From positions 1 through 9,633 of the forward strand of contig CAJODX010000029.1 in assembly GCA_905233295.1 (NCBI GenBank): DNA of 9,633 nt. The letters run 5' to 3'. Shown here piece after piece: positions 1 through 6,400 of the stretch. The first letter of the stretch is position 1. Every line of letters starts with the position of its first letter. The stretch comes from an uncultured Synergistales bacterium. GTDB lineage: Bacteria; Synergistota; Synergistia; Synergistales; Aminobacteriaceae. The position numbers were made by a program, and so were the translations under genes. The notes beneath the pieces are model-generated. The model was not told the DNA's origin. It did not search any database and worked only from the letters and a program-made list of their open reading frames with translations.

Positions 1-246
1 AGGCGGTGTATTTTTAGGAATACGTCCGCTTATTGCAAGCAGGTCTATTTCAACTTGAAGGGGAGTGTTGCCCAAAAGTCTTGCAAGCTGGGTTTCAGTT
101 GTAATTTTCGTTGGCATTAAATTTAAAATCAAAATTCTGAGCGGGCGAATATCCTGCGACTTTGCCCGCCGCTGAGTCATCACGAAAATATTTTCGCGTT
201 CAAGTACATTGACAGCCGGTAAATCACCGGGAATATTGATCGGCAT
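1..246 (-). CDS. metA: Homoserine O-acyltransferase MetA, N-terminal 82 residues (cut by window edge)
   Basis: This is the start of MetA, the cytosolic enzyme that transfers a succinyl or acetyl group from CoA to the hydroxyl of L-homoserine, the first committed step of methionine synthesis. The open frame from the ATG at 246 to base 1 reads without a stop. It carries the family's N-terminal signature: MPINIPGDLPA, then ENIFVM, QDIRPLRILILNLMP, TKITTETQLARLLGN and TPLQVEIDLL. The catalytic cysteine, histidine and glutamate lie further on and are outside the window, so acyl-donor preference (succinyl versus acetyl) cannot be judged. An AGGAAG ribosome-binding site sits inside the end of the upstream gene, 11 bases before the ATG. 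Only 6 bases separate the two genes, so metA is probably co-transcribed with the 468-residue unknown gene. No SAM riboswitch fits in that gap; any leader control would lie upstream of the unknown gene. Confidence 0.93.
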   Translation of the reverse strand, partial: MPINIPGDLPAVNVLERENIFVMTQRRAKSQDIRPLRILILNLMPTKITTETQLARLLGNTPLQVEIDLLAISGRIPKNTPP

Positions 247-252
247 TTAATT

Positions 253-1659
253 TTAATCTTCCTGTTTCGGTGCGCACATACGGGAAAAAACTTTGTGGGT
301 TTCGCGCGGCATAATCCTGTAACCGAGCCTTTCCCTCGTCATCCAGACTGAATAATCTTTATAGAATGACGTTGCCAGTGCAAGCACGGATTTTTTCTTG
401 TTCTCTTTGATGCTTTCGTAAGGTATCCTGACCTTTCTGTCTTCGTCAGCGTCCCATCTGAAAGTTCCAAGAGCATACGCAACAGACTGACCTTCTTTAA
501 TCGTTGGGAAAGCCGGAATTAAAAGCGTGTGATCCGACCAATCGTAAGTGCCCAGCCCCTGTCCGGGAATGAAAATCACACGCGGCAAGCCGTACATTCT
601 TACGCGCGGAACGTTGAACATGTCCATGTCGCATGAATTATAATGCATGAACATTTCATAGTCTTTAGCATAGTCAACAGGCGTTGAATCAGGGCTACAT
701 AAAAATGAACCGTCGCAACGGGCGTTTTTTGCAGGTACAACGAGATGTTCGCGTTTTTTCACGATCATTGCTTTGAGTTCGGCGCGTCTCATTTGAGGAG
801 TCATTTCGATGCAGTTGTCCGTGATTTTTTTTGCGTTGCGGGCGATTTTAGCTTCGTCAATCTGAGTGTAGAGGATTTTTTTCGCCAGAACTCTCGTGTC
901 ATTGTGAATCATCTGGAATTTTTCATATTCTTTCAGCGGCAAAGGATTTTCTTCATTTTTCTGAGCCGATGAAACAAGGAGCAAAGCCGCGTTTTCAGCA
1001 TCTAAATATGCTTTCCGCTGTTTGCTTAATTTTTGACGGAGGGCTTCATCGCCTTCACGAAATTCCGGTACGCGCATAATGACTTTCATAGCAGGGACTA
1101 AAAATTCCGTCATTACGTCAAGAGTTTGCTTGATGCTGAGTTTGCTTGGATAATCAGAAGCTATTTTTGTAAAAAACTGATTGCGTTCATTTTGAATTTT
1201 TGACAATAACTCGTTCAAGCCGTTTAATCTTTCGTCTAAAGACATTCCGATTGAAGGCACGGGCGCGGGATTGCCGTTTATTAATGCCCAGCATTCTGCG
1301 ATGTAATCAGAAAACGTCATTACAGGAAGAAGATCAACCATACATTTTTCAGCAAAAAGTTTTTTCGCGTCAAAATTTTTATTAAGCGGCAGAATGTCAG
1401 GCATACAGCCTAAATTAATAAATAATTTTTCTTCTTCGTCAAAATTAAGCTGCGCCGGAGAATTTTTTGTATTCGCATCAACTATTGCGAAAAGGATTTC
1501 CCAATATGAGGCTGCCATATCGTTCCAGACTTTTTGAGCTTGAACTCTGTCATCGCTCGTGCCGGACTCCAGTAGCTGAAAATATTTTCCTGATGTTCCT
1601 TCAAGTTTTTTTACAGCTTCTTGAACCTCAGGAACATCTTTCCATTTTGAAAATGCCAT
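253..1659 (-). CDS. Conserved-looking protein of unknown function, 468 aa, upstream of metA
   Basis: I do not recognise this protein. It appears soluble: there is no signal peptide and no long hydrophobic segment. Residues about 1-310 look mostly helical and rich in charged residues (for example 145-165, 200-225 and 240-305). The last 120 residues look like a separate, more beta-containing domain. It includes PRVRMYGLPRVIFIPGQGLG (351-370), TYDWSDHTLLIPAFPT (371-386), ALGTFRWDADEDRKVRIPY (396-414) and FYKDYSVWMTRERLGYR (432-448), which have the look of conserved family motifs. Eight cysteines are present (85, 106, 123, 283, 315, 321, 343, 462), with C315, C321 and C343 loosely clustered. There is no HExxH, Walker A or helix-turn-helix pattern that I can defend. 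The ATG follows a strong GGGGAGGA, 11 bases upstream. The lspA terminator just upstream implies its own promoter; a poor candidate -10 (TATTAA, minus strand 1684-1689) lies before the ribosome-binding site. The 6-base gap to metA argues for one transcript. Being a real gene is near certain; its function is open. Confidence 0.85.
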   Translation of the reverse strand: MAFSKWKDVPEVQEAVKKLEGTSGKYFQLLESGTSDDRVQAQKVWNDMAASYWEILFAIVDANTKNSPAQLNFDEEEKLFINLGCMPDILPLNKNFDAKKLFAEKCMVDLLPVMTFSDYIAECWALINGNPAPVPSIGMSLDERLNGLNELLSKIQNERNQFFTKIASDYPSKLSIKQTLDVMTEFLVPAMKVIMRVPEFREGDEALRQKLSKQRKAYLDAENAALLLVSSAQKNEENPLPLKEYEKFQMIHNDTRVLAKKILYTQIDEAKIARNAKKITDNCIEMTPQMRRAELKAMIVKKREHLVVPAKNARCDGSFLCSPDSTPVDYAKDYEMFMHYNSCDMDMFNVPRVRMYGLPRVIFIPGQGLGTYDWSDHTLLIPAFPTIKEGQSVAYALGTFRWDADEDRKVRIPYESIKENKKKSVLALATSFYKDYSVWMTRERLGYRIMPRETHKVFSRMCAPKQED

Positions 1660-1705
1660 TATAAAATTTTTCCTCCCCGAATTTTAATAGCATGATATTA
1701 ACACG

Positions 1706-1733
1706 AAAAAAAAATAGCAGATTGCTGTCTATT
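1706..1733 (-). terminator. Intrinsic terminator of the cof-lspA unit, overlapping the lspA stop codon
   Basis: On the minus strand the sequence reads AATAG, a bulged A, CAG, loop CAAT, CTG, CTATT and then a run of T. That gives an 8-bp stem with one bulge and a tetraloop, followed directly by an unbroken T tract (A at 1706-1714 on the plus strand). The TAG stop of lspA (1729-1731) is part of the upstream stem arm. It should end transcription from cof-lspA before the 468-residue gene. The stem is A+T-rich, so some read-through is possible. Confidence 0.65.
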
Positions 1734-2154
1734 CGCGAAAAAAATTAAGCGCGGCAAACGCTGTCAAAGCTCCTAAAGAAATTTCAACATCGGCAATATT
1801 GAAATTAATTTCAATAAAAGAAAATGGTGAAGGAATCCAGTCTGTTACGTGTCCCGAAAAAAATCTTTCAAGAAAATTCGACAACGCCCCGCCTGACATT
1901 ATCGAAAGTCCGAGACGCGCATAAAAATTCATTTTAACGAAAAAGCATACAAAAATTAAAACAGCGCAGGATATTCCGGAAAAGATTAAAATAAATTCAG
2001 GCGAGTTTGAAAAAATGCTGAAAGCTGCGCCGGTGTTATATGTGAAAGTCAAAGATTCAGCGAATAAAATTTTTGCAGCCTGTTCGAGCATTACGCAGAA
2101 AAATATAACCGCGGAATTAAAAGTTAAAAAATTTTTCTTACGAACGCAAAGCAC
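1729..2154 (-). CDS. lspA: Lipoprotein signal peptidase (signal peptidase II) LspA
   Basis: LspA is an inner-membrane aspartyl protease that removes the signal peptide from diacylated prolipoproteins, just before the lipid-bearing cysteine. The 141-residue product has about four hydrophobic segments (roughly 9-30, 53-73, 78-95 and 125-138), as the family does. It also has the signature blocks NTGAAFS (40-46), GGALSN (88-93), HVTDWI (102-107) and FNIADVEI (118-125). The two catalytic aspartates are D105 and D122. Two usually conserved acidic positions are changed to glutamate: the DQxxK block reads EQAAK (E24), and the aspartate before arginine in the third block is E96. The start is GTG, with AGGAG 7 bases upstream. 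It begins 3 bases after the cof stop, so the two genes are almost certainly co-transcribed. At 141 residues it is slightly shorter than typical (about 150-170), mostly at the C-terminus, which ends in FFRE. Confidence 0.9.
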   Translation of the reverse strand: MLCVRKKNFLTFNSAVIFFCVMLEQAAKILFAESLTFTYNTGAAFSIFSNSPEFILIFSGISCAVLIFVCFFVKMNFYARLGLSIMSGGALSNFLERFFSGHVTDWIPSPFSFIEINFNIADVEISLGALTAFAALNFFRE

Positions 2155-2157
2155 TTC

Positions 2158-2988
2158 CTAACTCCTGAGTTCTAATCGTCTTTTTATCTCTTTTGCAACG
2201 CCGTCATTGTCGCAGTCATCTGTTACGAAGTCAGCAACATCTAAAAGTTTCCTGCACGAATTTTTCATCGCGACCCCAACTCCGGCAGCCTGAATCATAC
2301 TCAGGTCGTTCGAGCCGTCTCCGAATGACATTGTGTCTTCGATTGGAATTTTGAGATATTCAGCCAGAAATTTCAGCCCGTTGCCTTTGTTCGCGCCGCT
2401 GTCATTGACCTCAATGTTGTTTGATATTGACGTTGTGAAAATATTTTTCGGGAATACAACCGGCAAGGATTTTAACAAATTTTCGCGAAGTTTTTTGTCA
2501 AGCGTGTAAATCTGCATTTTCTGAACTCCGTTTGAATTTTTGATTTTTTCCTGAAAGTCATCAACAGGTTTACGGAAGTCAGAAACTATTTTTGTCTGCC
2601 ATTCGCCGATCATAAAATCAGGAATTTTTTCGTAGTATCTGCGCTCCATGTAACCCTGACCGTCAATAACGCAATCGTAAATTATGCCTGGAATATCATC
2701 AAAGACTTCCGATAATTTCAAGGCACGTTCGGGAGGAATTTCAAATTTTGCGAGAGATTTTGAATTTTTCACATCGAAAACTTCTGCTCCGTTGAGAGTC
2801 AGCGCGTAATTTATAAAATTCAGATTTCTTACGCATTCGGGGATAACGTTCCAAAATCTTCCGGTTGCTGGAACAAGTTCAATCCCTTCAGCCGCAGCCT
2901 TTTCCAAAATTTCACGGGTTGCTGGCGTGATTTCCTTTTTTGAATTTAACAACGTTCCATCAAGATCAAACGAGATTAATTTTATCAT
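2158..2988 (-). CDS. Cof-type HAD-superfamily phosphatase (HAD-IIB)
   Basis: This is a cytosolic Mg2+-dependent phosphatase of the Cof/YbiV/YidA group, acting on sugar phosphates, flavin or nucleotide phosphates, or similar small phosphoesters; the exact substrate cannot be read from sequence. Motif I is FDLDGTLLNS (7-16) with nucleophile D8 and acid/base D10. Motif II is VPATGR with T42. The motif III lysine is in GANKGNGLKFL. Motif IV is SFGDGSNDLSMI with the Mg2+-binding aspartates. The central segment, between motifs II and III, corresponds to the C2B cap. Length (276 aa) is normal for the family. The ATG at 2988 has a GAGG 9 bases upstream that overlaps the stop of the MBL-fold gene remnant. 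lspA follows after 3 bases and shares its transcript; that linkage gives no obvious clue to the substrate. Confidence 0.92.
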   Translation of the reverse strand: MIKLISFDLDGTLLNSKKEITPATREILEKAAAEGIELVPATGRFWNVIPECVRNLNFINYALTLNGAEVFDVKNSKSLAKFEIPPERALKLSEVFDDIPGIIYDCVIDGQGYMERRYYEKIPDFMIGEWQTKIVSDFRKPVDDFQEKIKNSNGVQKMQIYTLDKKLRENLLKSLPVVFPKNIFTTSISNNIEVNDSGANKGNGLKFLAEYLKIPIEDTMSFGDGSNDLSMIQAAGVGVAMKNSCRKLLDVADFVTDDCDNDGVAKEIKRRLELRS

Positions 2989-2999
2989 TTACCATAGCC

Positions 3000-3200
3000 T
3001 CAGATGAATTTGTTAAAAATATTATATACAACGCCGCAAGCCTCACCGCACGGAGATACTGTTCCATGAAGCGCGGGAGTTTTTGTTAAAAGCACGTTCT
3101 GAAAAGCTGTTCCCGTTTCTTTCAGAACCCGAACGTCCGTGAAACCGAGCTGTCCGAGGACTGCTTTATTTTCTTCGTTCTGTGTAATTTTTTCACGATT
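3000..3200 (-). pseudogene. Remnant of an MBL-fold metal-dependent hydrolase (internal fragment)
   Basis: The minus strand is open for 66 codons between a TAG at 3201-3203 and a TGA at 3000-3002, with no usable start codon. The translation carries blocks TQNEENKAVLGQLGFTDVRV, LLTKTPALHG and SPCGEACGVVY. They resemble the middle of UlaG/Lactamase_B_2-type metallo-beta-lactamase-fold hydrolases: a helix after the metal site, then a segment ending in xxHG, then a GxxxGVVF strand. The N-terminal HxHxDH metal-binding half and the C-terminal GDTVW half are both missing; the frame ends in NIFNKFI right after the strand. It reads as a decayed gene that once preceded cof in the same operon. Family assignment is from memory of motifs and not from a search. 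A short functional peptide is unlikely, given the missing start. Confidence 0.6.
3021..3026 (-). promoter_or_regulatory. Candidate -10 box for cof-lspA
   Basis: The minus strand reads a perfect TATAAT here, 32 bases before the cof ATG, leaving a short leader that contains the GAGG ribosome-binding site. No good -35 hexamer is seen at the expected 16-18 base spacing. It lies inside the MBL-fold gene remnant. Confidence 0.4.
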
Positions 3201-3257
3201 CTATCACAGTTTCTGCTGAATTTTCGGCGCGTTCTGCGGCAAAACGGATTGCAGCTC

Positions 3258-3266
3258 TGTTATAAT
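3258..3266 (+). promoter_or_regulatory. Extended -10 promoter element for pepF
   Basis: TGTTATAAT is a perfect extended -10 (TGn plus TATAAT), 36 bases before the pepF ATG. There is no recognisable -35 at the usual spacing, which is common with extended -10 promoters. It is the only good plus-strand -10 in the 314-base gap between cof and pepF. Confidence 0.6.
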
Positions 3267-3302
3267 TTTCAGATTAAATAACACAAAAGGCGGAGTTTTT
3301 TT

Positions 3303-5117
3303 ATGAACAGAAACAATGAAGTTCCGGAAAGAAATTCAATCCCGGAGGAATCAAAATGGAATCTCGAAGCAATTTACAAAAATTTTGATGAATGGCAGGA
3401 CGCTTTCAATATCACAAAAGACAAAATCGAAGCTCTGAAAAATTATTCCGGCAAACTCGGCGAAGGTTCAGCTGAACTGCTCGCGTTCATTAAAGATGAT
3501 GAAGCCGTATCGCTGGAGCTTAACAAACTCTATGTTTACGCAAATATGAAAAGCCATGAAGATCTGCGCGAATCCAAGCCTATGGAGCTTGCGGGGCTTG
3601 CCGAAAATCTTCTCGTGAAATATTTCGCGGCGGTTTCGTTTTTCGAGCCGGAACTTCTTTCGCTCTCTGACGATTATATAAATTCATGTATCAAAAACGA
3701 AGATAATCTTACACAATATAAATTTTTCTTTATAAAATTGCTGCGGAAACGTGAACATATCCTTTCAAGCGAGATGGAAAAATTTTTAGCTGAAGCCGGA
3801 GATTTGTCTTCAACTCCCGAAAACGCTTTCACTCTTTTGACGGACGCGGATATGAAATTTCCCGACATCATCGACGAAAACGGAAATAAATCCGAACTCA
3901 CCGAGGAACGCTGGTACAGATTCAGCCGCAGCAAAAACCGCGAAGTCCGAAAAAATGCTTTCATCGGAATTTACGGGACTTACGAAAAATTTAAAAATTC
4001 AATCGGCGCACTATATTACGGCTCTGTCAAAGGCGATGCTTTTTTCTCGAAGGCAAGAAAATATAAAAATTCTCTTGAAAGCGCGTTATTTTTCGAAAAC
4101 GTTCCCGAGTCTGTTTATGACAACGTTACGGGAACAGCGAAAAAATATTCGTACCTCATGCACAGGCTTGTGAATTTGAGAAAAAAAGTTCTCGGGCTTG
4201 ATGAATTTCATTTTTATGACTTAAACGTTCCAATCTCGAACGCTCCCGAAGTCGAAATTAAATTCGATGACGCTGTGGAACTCGCATTGAAAGCTCTTGC
4301 GCCGCTCGGCGAAGATTACATAAAAAATTTCAAAAAAGGAGTTTCAAGCCGCTGGATTGACGTTTATGAAAATAAAGGCAAACGCAAAGGCGCGTACTCG
4401 TGGGGAGCATACGGAACACATCCTTATGTTCTGTTGAATTATGACGGAACTCTGCACGACGTTTTCACACTCGTCCATGAGATGGGACACAGCCTTCACA
4501 GTTTTTATTCGCGTGAAAATCAGCCGCAGGTCTATGCCGACTACACGATCCTTTTAGCTGAAGTCGCTTCAACGACAAACGAGGCGCTTTTGCTTGAATA
4601 TTTATTGAAAAATGCAACGGACAATGAAAATAAAAAATGGCTCTTGAACTATTATTACGACATGGTGAGAACGACTTTCTTCCGTCAGGCGATGTTCGCG
4701 GACTTTGAACGCCAGACTCACGAGTATGCTGAAAGCGGAAATGTTTTAACTCCTGACTGGCTTAACGAACTCTGGGAAAAATTAAATTCGCAGTGCTACG
4801 GTCCTGAAATGAAGATTGACCCTGAACTCCGCGTTGAATGGGCAAGAATCCCACATTTTTATTCAGCGTTTTATGTTTACAAATATTCAACGGGCTTCAC
4901 AGCGGCAAATGCGTTTGCTTCGGCAATCCTCAGCCATGAAGACGAAGCTGTCGAACACTATCTGCAATTTCTCAAAAGCGGCGGCAGTGATTACTCTCTG
5001 AACATTTTAAGACGTGCCGGAGTTGATTTGACGAGTTCAGAACCTTTTGAACGCACAATGAAATTTTTTGAGGAAAGGCTTAACGAAGGTTTCAGAGAAT
5101 GGGAAGCCGAAATATAA
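3303..5117 (+). CDS. pepF: Oligoendopeptidase F (M3B zinc metallopeptidase)
   Basis: PepF is a cytosolic zinc endopeptidase that cleaves short peptides of roughly 7-17 residues, completing the breakdown of imported or signal-derived peptides. The zinc site is HEMGHS at 392-397 (H392, catalytic E393, H396), with the third ligand probably E420 in LLAEVASTTNE, where M3 enzymes place it. Other family blocks are visible: the N-terminal SKWNLEAIYKNFDEW, the block GAYSWGAYGTHPYVLLNY (363-380) before the zinc motif, and IPHFYSAFYVYKYSTGF near the C-terminus, whose histidine and tyrosines line the substrate site. Length (604 aa) is normal for PepF. The ATG has GGCGGAG 7 bases upstream. It is transcribed alone from the extended -10 at 3258-3266; the next gene has its own -10. 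There is no signal peptide. Nothing is broken or missing. Confidence 0.95.
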   Translation: MNRNNEVPERNSIPEESKWNLEAIYKNFDEWQDAFNITKDKIEALKNYSGKLGEGSAELLAFIKDDEAVSLELNKLYVYANMKSHEDLRESKPMELAGLAENLLVKYFAAVSFFEPELLSLSDDYINSCIKNEDNLTQYKFFFIKLLRKREHILSSEMEKFLAEAGDLSSTPENAFTLLTDADMKFPDIIDENGNKSELTEERWYRFSRSKNREVRKNAFIGIYGTYEKFKNSIGALYYGSVKGDAFFSKARKYKNSLESALFFENVPESVYDNVTGTAKKYSYLMHRLVNLRKKVLGLDEFHFYDLNVPISNAPEVEIKFDDAVELALKALAPLGEDYIKNFKKGVSSRWIDVYENKGKRKGAYSWGAYGTHPYVLLNYDGTLHDVFTLVHEMGHSLHSFYSRENQPQVYADYTILLAEVASTTNEALLLEYLLKNATDNENKKWLLNYYYDMVRTTFFRQAMFADFERQTHEYAESGNVLTPDWLNELWEKLNSQCYGPEMKIDPELRVEWARIPHFYSAFYVYKYSTGFTAANAFASAILSHEDEAVEHYLQFLKSGGSDYSLNILRRAGVDLTSSEPFERTMKFFEERLNEGFREWEAEI

Positions 5118-5160
5118 TTAAAACAGCGTTTGTAACGGGAAAAATTCTTTTCTGTTGCGC

Positions 5161-5166
5161 TATAAT
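5161..5166 (+). promoter_or_regulatory. Candidate -10 box for the membrane protein-nikR-prepilin-like operon
   Basis: A perfect TATAAT in the context CGCTATAATT lies 30 bases before the TTG start of the first gene of the group. The same 10-base context recurs at the -10 of the alpha-2-macroglobulin gene (7621-7630). No convincing -35 is seen. I also see no match to the classical NikR operator (GTATGA, 16 bases, TCATAC) around it. Confidence 0.5.
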
Positions 5167-5196
5167 TAATCCAAAATTCTGAGAGGTGAGATTTTT

Positions 5197-5628
5197 TTGT
5201 TCTCGTTCAATTTTGGAAAAATCAAAGATTATATTATGAAATTCATCAAGCCTTCGTTATATCTCGGCGGCTTTGATTATTTTTTAAGGCTCTGGAAAGA
5301 CTCCGATGCAAAAGACAGAGGCATTTTGATTTTGATGTTTACTCCGATGTTTTTCTGTCTTGCGGGGTTAATCTTCAGCATTATATATTTCGTACTTTTC
5401 GTTTTGCCTTCATATTTATTCACGTTCATAGGCTGGGGACTGCTCACTGCGCTGTTCGGGGCGGGAGGAAAATATTTTTACACCCATCTTACGAACAGAG
5501 AAACGTCGGAGCGCGGAACGCCTGAATTTGTTGATGTTGAAATAGTCGCAGGCGAAGAAGAGGAACAGGAAAGAGCCGAACGAAAATATTCACGCAGAAA
5601 ATTCAACTCAGATGCAGACGCAAAATGA
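5197..5628 (+). CDS. Small membrane protein of unknown function, 143 aa
   Basis: I do not recognise this protein. It has a short amphipathic-looking N-terminal part (1-40), two closely spaced transmembrane helices (about 43-69 and 72-92), and a hydrophilic tail. The tail is first acidic (EEEEQE around 120-125) and then basic (RKYSRRK, 129-135). With two helices, both ends should lie on the same side of the membrane, most likely the cytoplasm given the positive charges. The TTG start is chosen because a strong GAGAGGTGAG ends 6 bases upstream of it (AGGTGA spacing 7). The in-frame ATG at 5236 has no such site and would drop 13 residues. Its last 17 bases overlap the nikR start, indicating translational coupling. 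Position first in a nikR operon could suggest a metal-related role, but no metal-binding motif is visible. Confidence 0.8.
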   Translation: MFSFNFGKIKDYIMKFIKPSLYLGGFDYFLRLWKDSDAKDRGILILMFTPMFFCLAGLIFSIIYFVLFVLPSYLFTFIGWGLLTALFGAGGKYFYTHLTNRETSERGTPEFVDVEIVAGEEEEQERAERKYSRRKFNSDADAK

Positions 5629-6037
5629 CTCAGGGAAACTCGTTCGGTTCAGCATCACAGTCCCTGAAGATTTACTGAACGAATTTGAAAGCGAATATTA
5701 CTCTGAGAACCGGGAAAACCGCTCTGAAGCAATCAGAAATTTAATGCGGAGTTATGTCGCGAACGAACGGTGGAAAACGGGCAACAAAAAAATTTTTGCG
5801 ACTGTTTCCATAGTTTATGATCATCATATACCGGAACTCACGGGGAAATTAACGGCGGCTCAGCATGACTGCGGTGAAATTATAATATGCTCGACACACG
5901 TTCACATAAATCATTCGACCTGTCTTGAGTGTGTTATAACAAAAGGGTTTTCAAATGAAATTCAGAAATTTATCGCGGCATTGAAAGATATTCGCGGCAT
6001 TAAAAGCATTAACGTAAACGTTTCGTCCGAAATTTAA
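5612..6037 (+). CDS. nikR: Nickel-responsive transcriptional regulator NikR
   Basis: NikR is a cytosolic DNA-binding tetramer that represses nickel uptake genes, or regulates nickel enzymes, when Ni2+ is plentiful. Residues 10-50 form the ribbon-helix-helix DNA-binding domain: VRFSITVPEDLLNEF supplies the strand and first helix, and NRSEAIRNLMRSYV the second helix. The C-terminal ACT-like domain has the complete square-planar nickel site. H85 is in AAQHDCG, H96 and H98 are in THVHINHSTC, and C104 follows, with the same spacing as E. coli H76, H87, H89 and C95. Length (141 aa) is normal. The ATG lies inside the end of the upstream membrane-protein gene, and no clear ribosome-binding site precedes it, so it is probably translated by coupling. 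No nickel transporter, hydrogenase or urease gene is in view, so the targets must lie elsewhere. Confidence 0.93.
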   Translation: MQTQNDSGKLVRFSITVPEDLLNEFESEYYSENRENRSEAIRNLMRSYVANERWKTGNKKIFATVSIVYDHHIPELTGKLTAAQHDCGEIIICSTHVHINHSTCLECVITKGFSNEIQKFIAALKDIRGIKSINVNVSSEI

Positions 6038-6053
6038 GAGGTGAAAAAAAACA

Positions 6054-6395
6054 ATGAAATTAAAATCAAAATTCAGAAAAGCTGAAACTCTTGCTGAAGC
6101 TGTCGTGGCGATTGCTGTTTTTGGAATATTTCTGCTTGGACTTACGGATTTTATGGCGGCTCAGATAAATTATGTCGCGAGAACTCATTACAGGGACGAA
6201 CTTATCAACAAGGCAATGATACTTCAAGCCAACGATGTTTTTAATGAAATAAGACTTAACTCTGATAAATTCACAAAAGATTTTACATCGGGCGATAATT
6301 ATGCGTGGAGTAACGATAAGAAAATTTTGACAGTCAAAGACATAAAAGTCCAAGGCAACGACGGCGTTGGAGAATTACAGTTTGCTCTGCCGTGA
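6054..6395 (+). CDS. Prepilin-like protein with type IV pilin N-terminus, 113 aa
   Basis: The N-terminus resembles a class III signal: a short basic leader MKLKSKFRKA, then ETLAEAVVAIAVFGIFLLGL. If prepilin peptidase cuts after A10, the mature protein begins ETLAE, with the hallmark glutamate at +5 (E15) and a hydrophobic helix to about residue 30. The site is atypical: Ala instead of Gly at -1 and Glu instead of Phe or Met at +1. The remaining 80 residues are hydrophilic and contain no cysteines. Such small proteins are usually minor pilins or type II secretion/competence pseudopilins, built into an envelope filament. I could not assign it to a named one. GAGGTGA begins right after the nikR stop and lies 9 bases before the ATG; the 16-base gap supports co-transcription with nikR. 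No pilus assembly genes are in the window, and no dedicated prepilin peptidase is seen. Confidence 0.75.
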   Translation: MKLKSKFRKAETLAEAVVAIAVFGIFLLGLTDFMAAQINYVARTHYRDELINKAMILQANDVFNEIRLNSDKFTKDFTSGDNYAWSNDKKILTVKDIKVQGNDGVGELQFALP

Positions 6396-6400
6396 AAATT

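Noticed and set aside
745..1664. Plus-strand open frames at 745-972, 1200-1385 and 1467-1664
   Set aside because: All lie opposite the intact 468-residue minus-strand gene, lack ribosome-binding sites and have low-complexity translations typical of antisense frames.
2158..2175. Near-palindrome AACTCCTGAGTT at the end of cof
   Set aside because: It coincides with the last codons of cof and the lspA ribosome-binding site (AGGAG on the minus strand), which explains it well enough.
3203..3260. Short minus-strand frame (AIRFAAERAENSAETVIES) upstream of the MBL remnant
   Set aside because: It is too short and low in complexity to assign. It could be another piece of the decayed gene in a different frame, but nothing supports this firmly.
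3674..4173. Open frames at 3674-3964 (minus) and 3955-4173 (plus) within pepF
   Set aside because: They are out-of-frame shadows of a complete, well-supported pepF gene. The same applies to 4816-5001.
5134..5156. Hairpin AACGGGAAA/TTTTCTGTT after pepF as a terminator
   Set aside because: The stem needs two G-U pairs and is not followed by a T-run; it runs directly into the next promoter, so I do not call it a terminator.
6066..6353. Minus-strand frame opposite the prepilin-like gene
   Set aside because: The plus-strand frame has a ribosome-binding site, an operon position and a recognisable N-terminal motif; the antisense frame has none.
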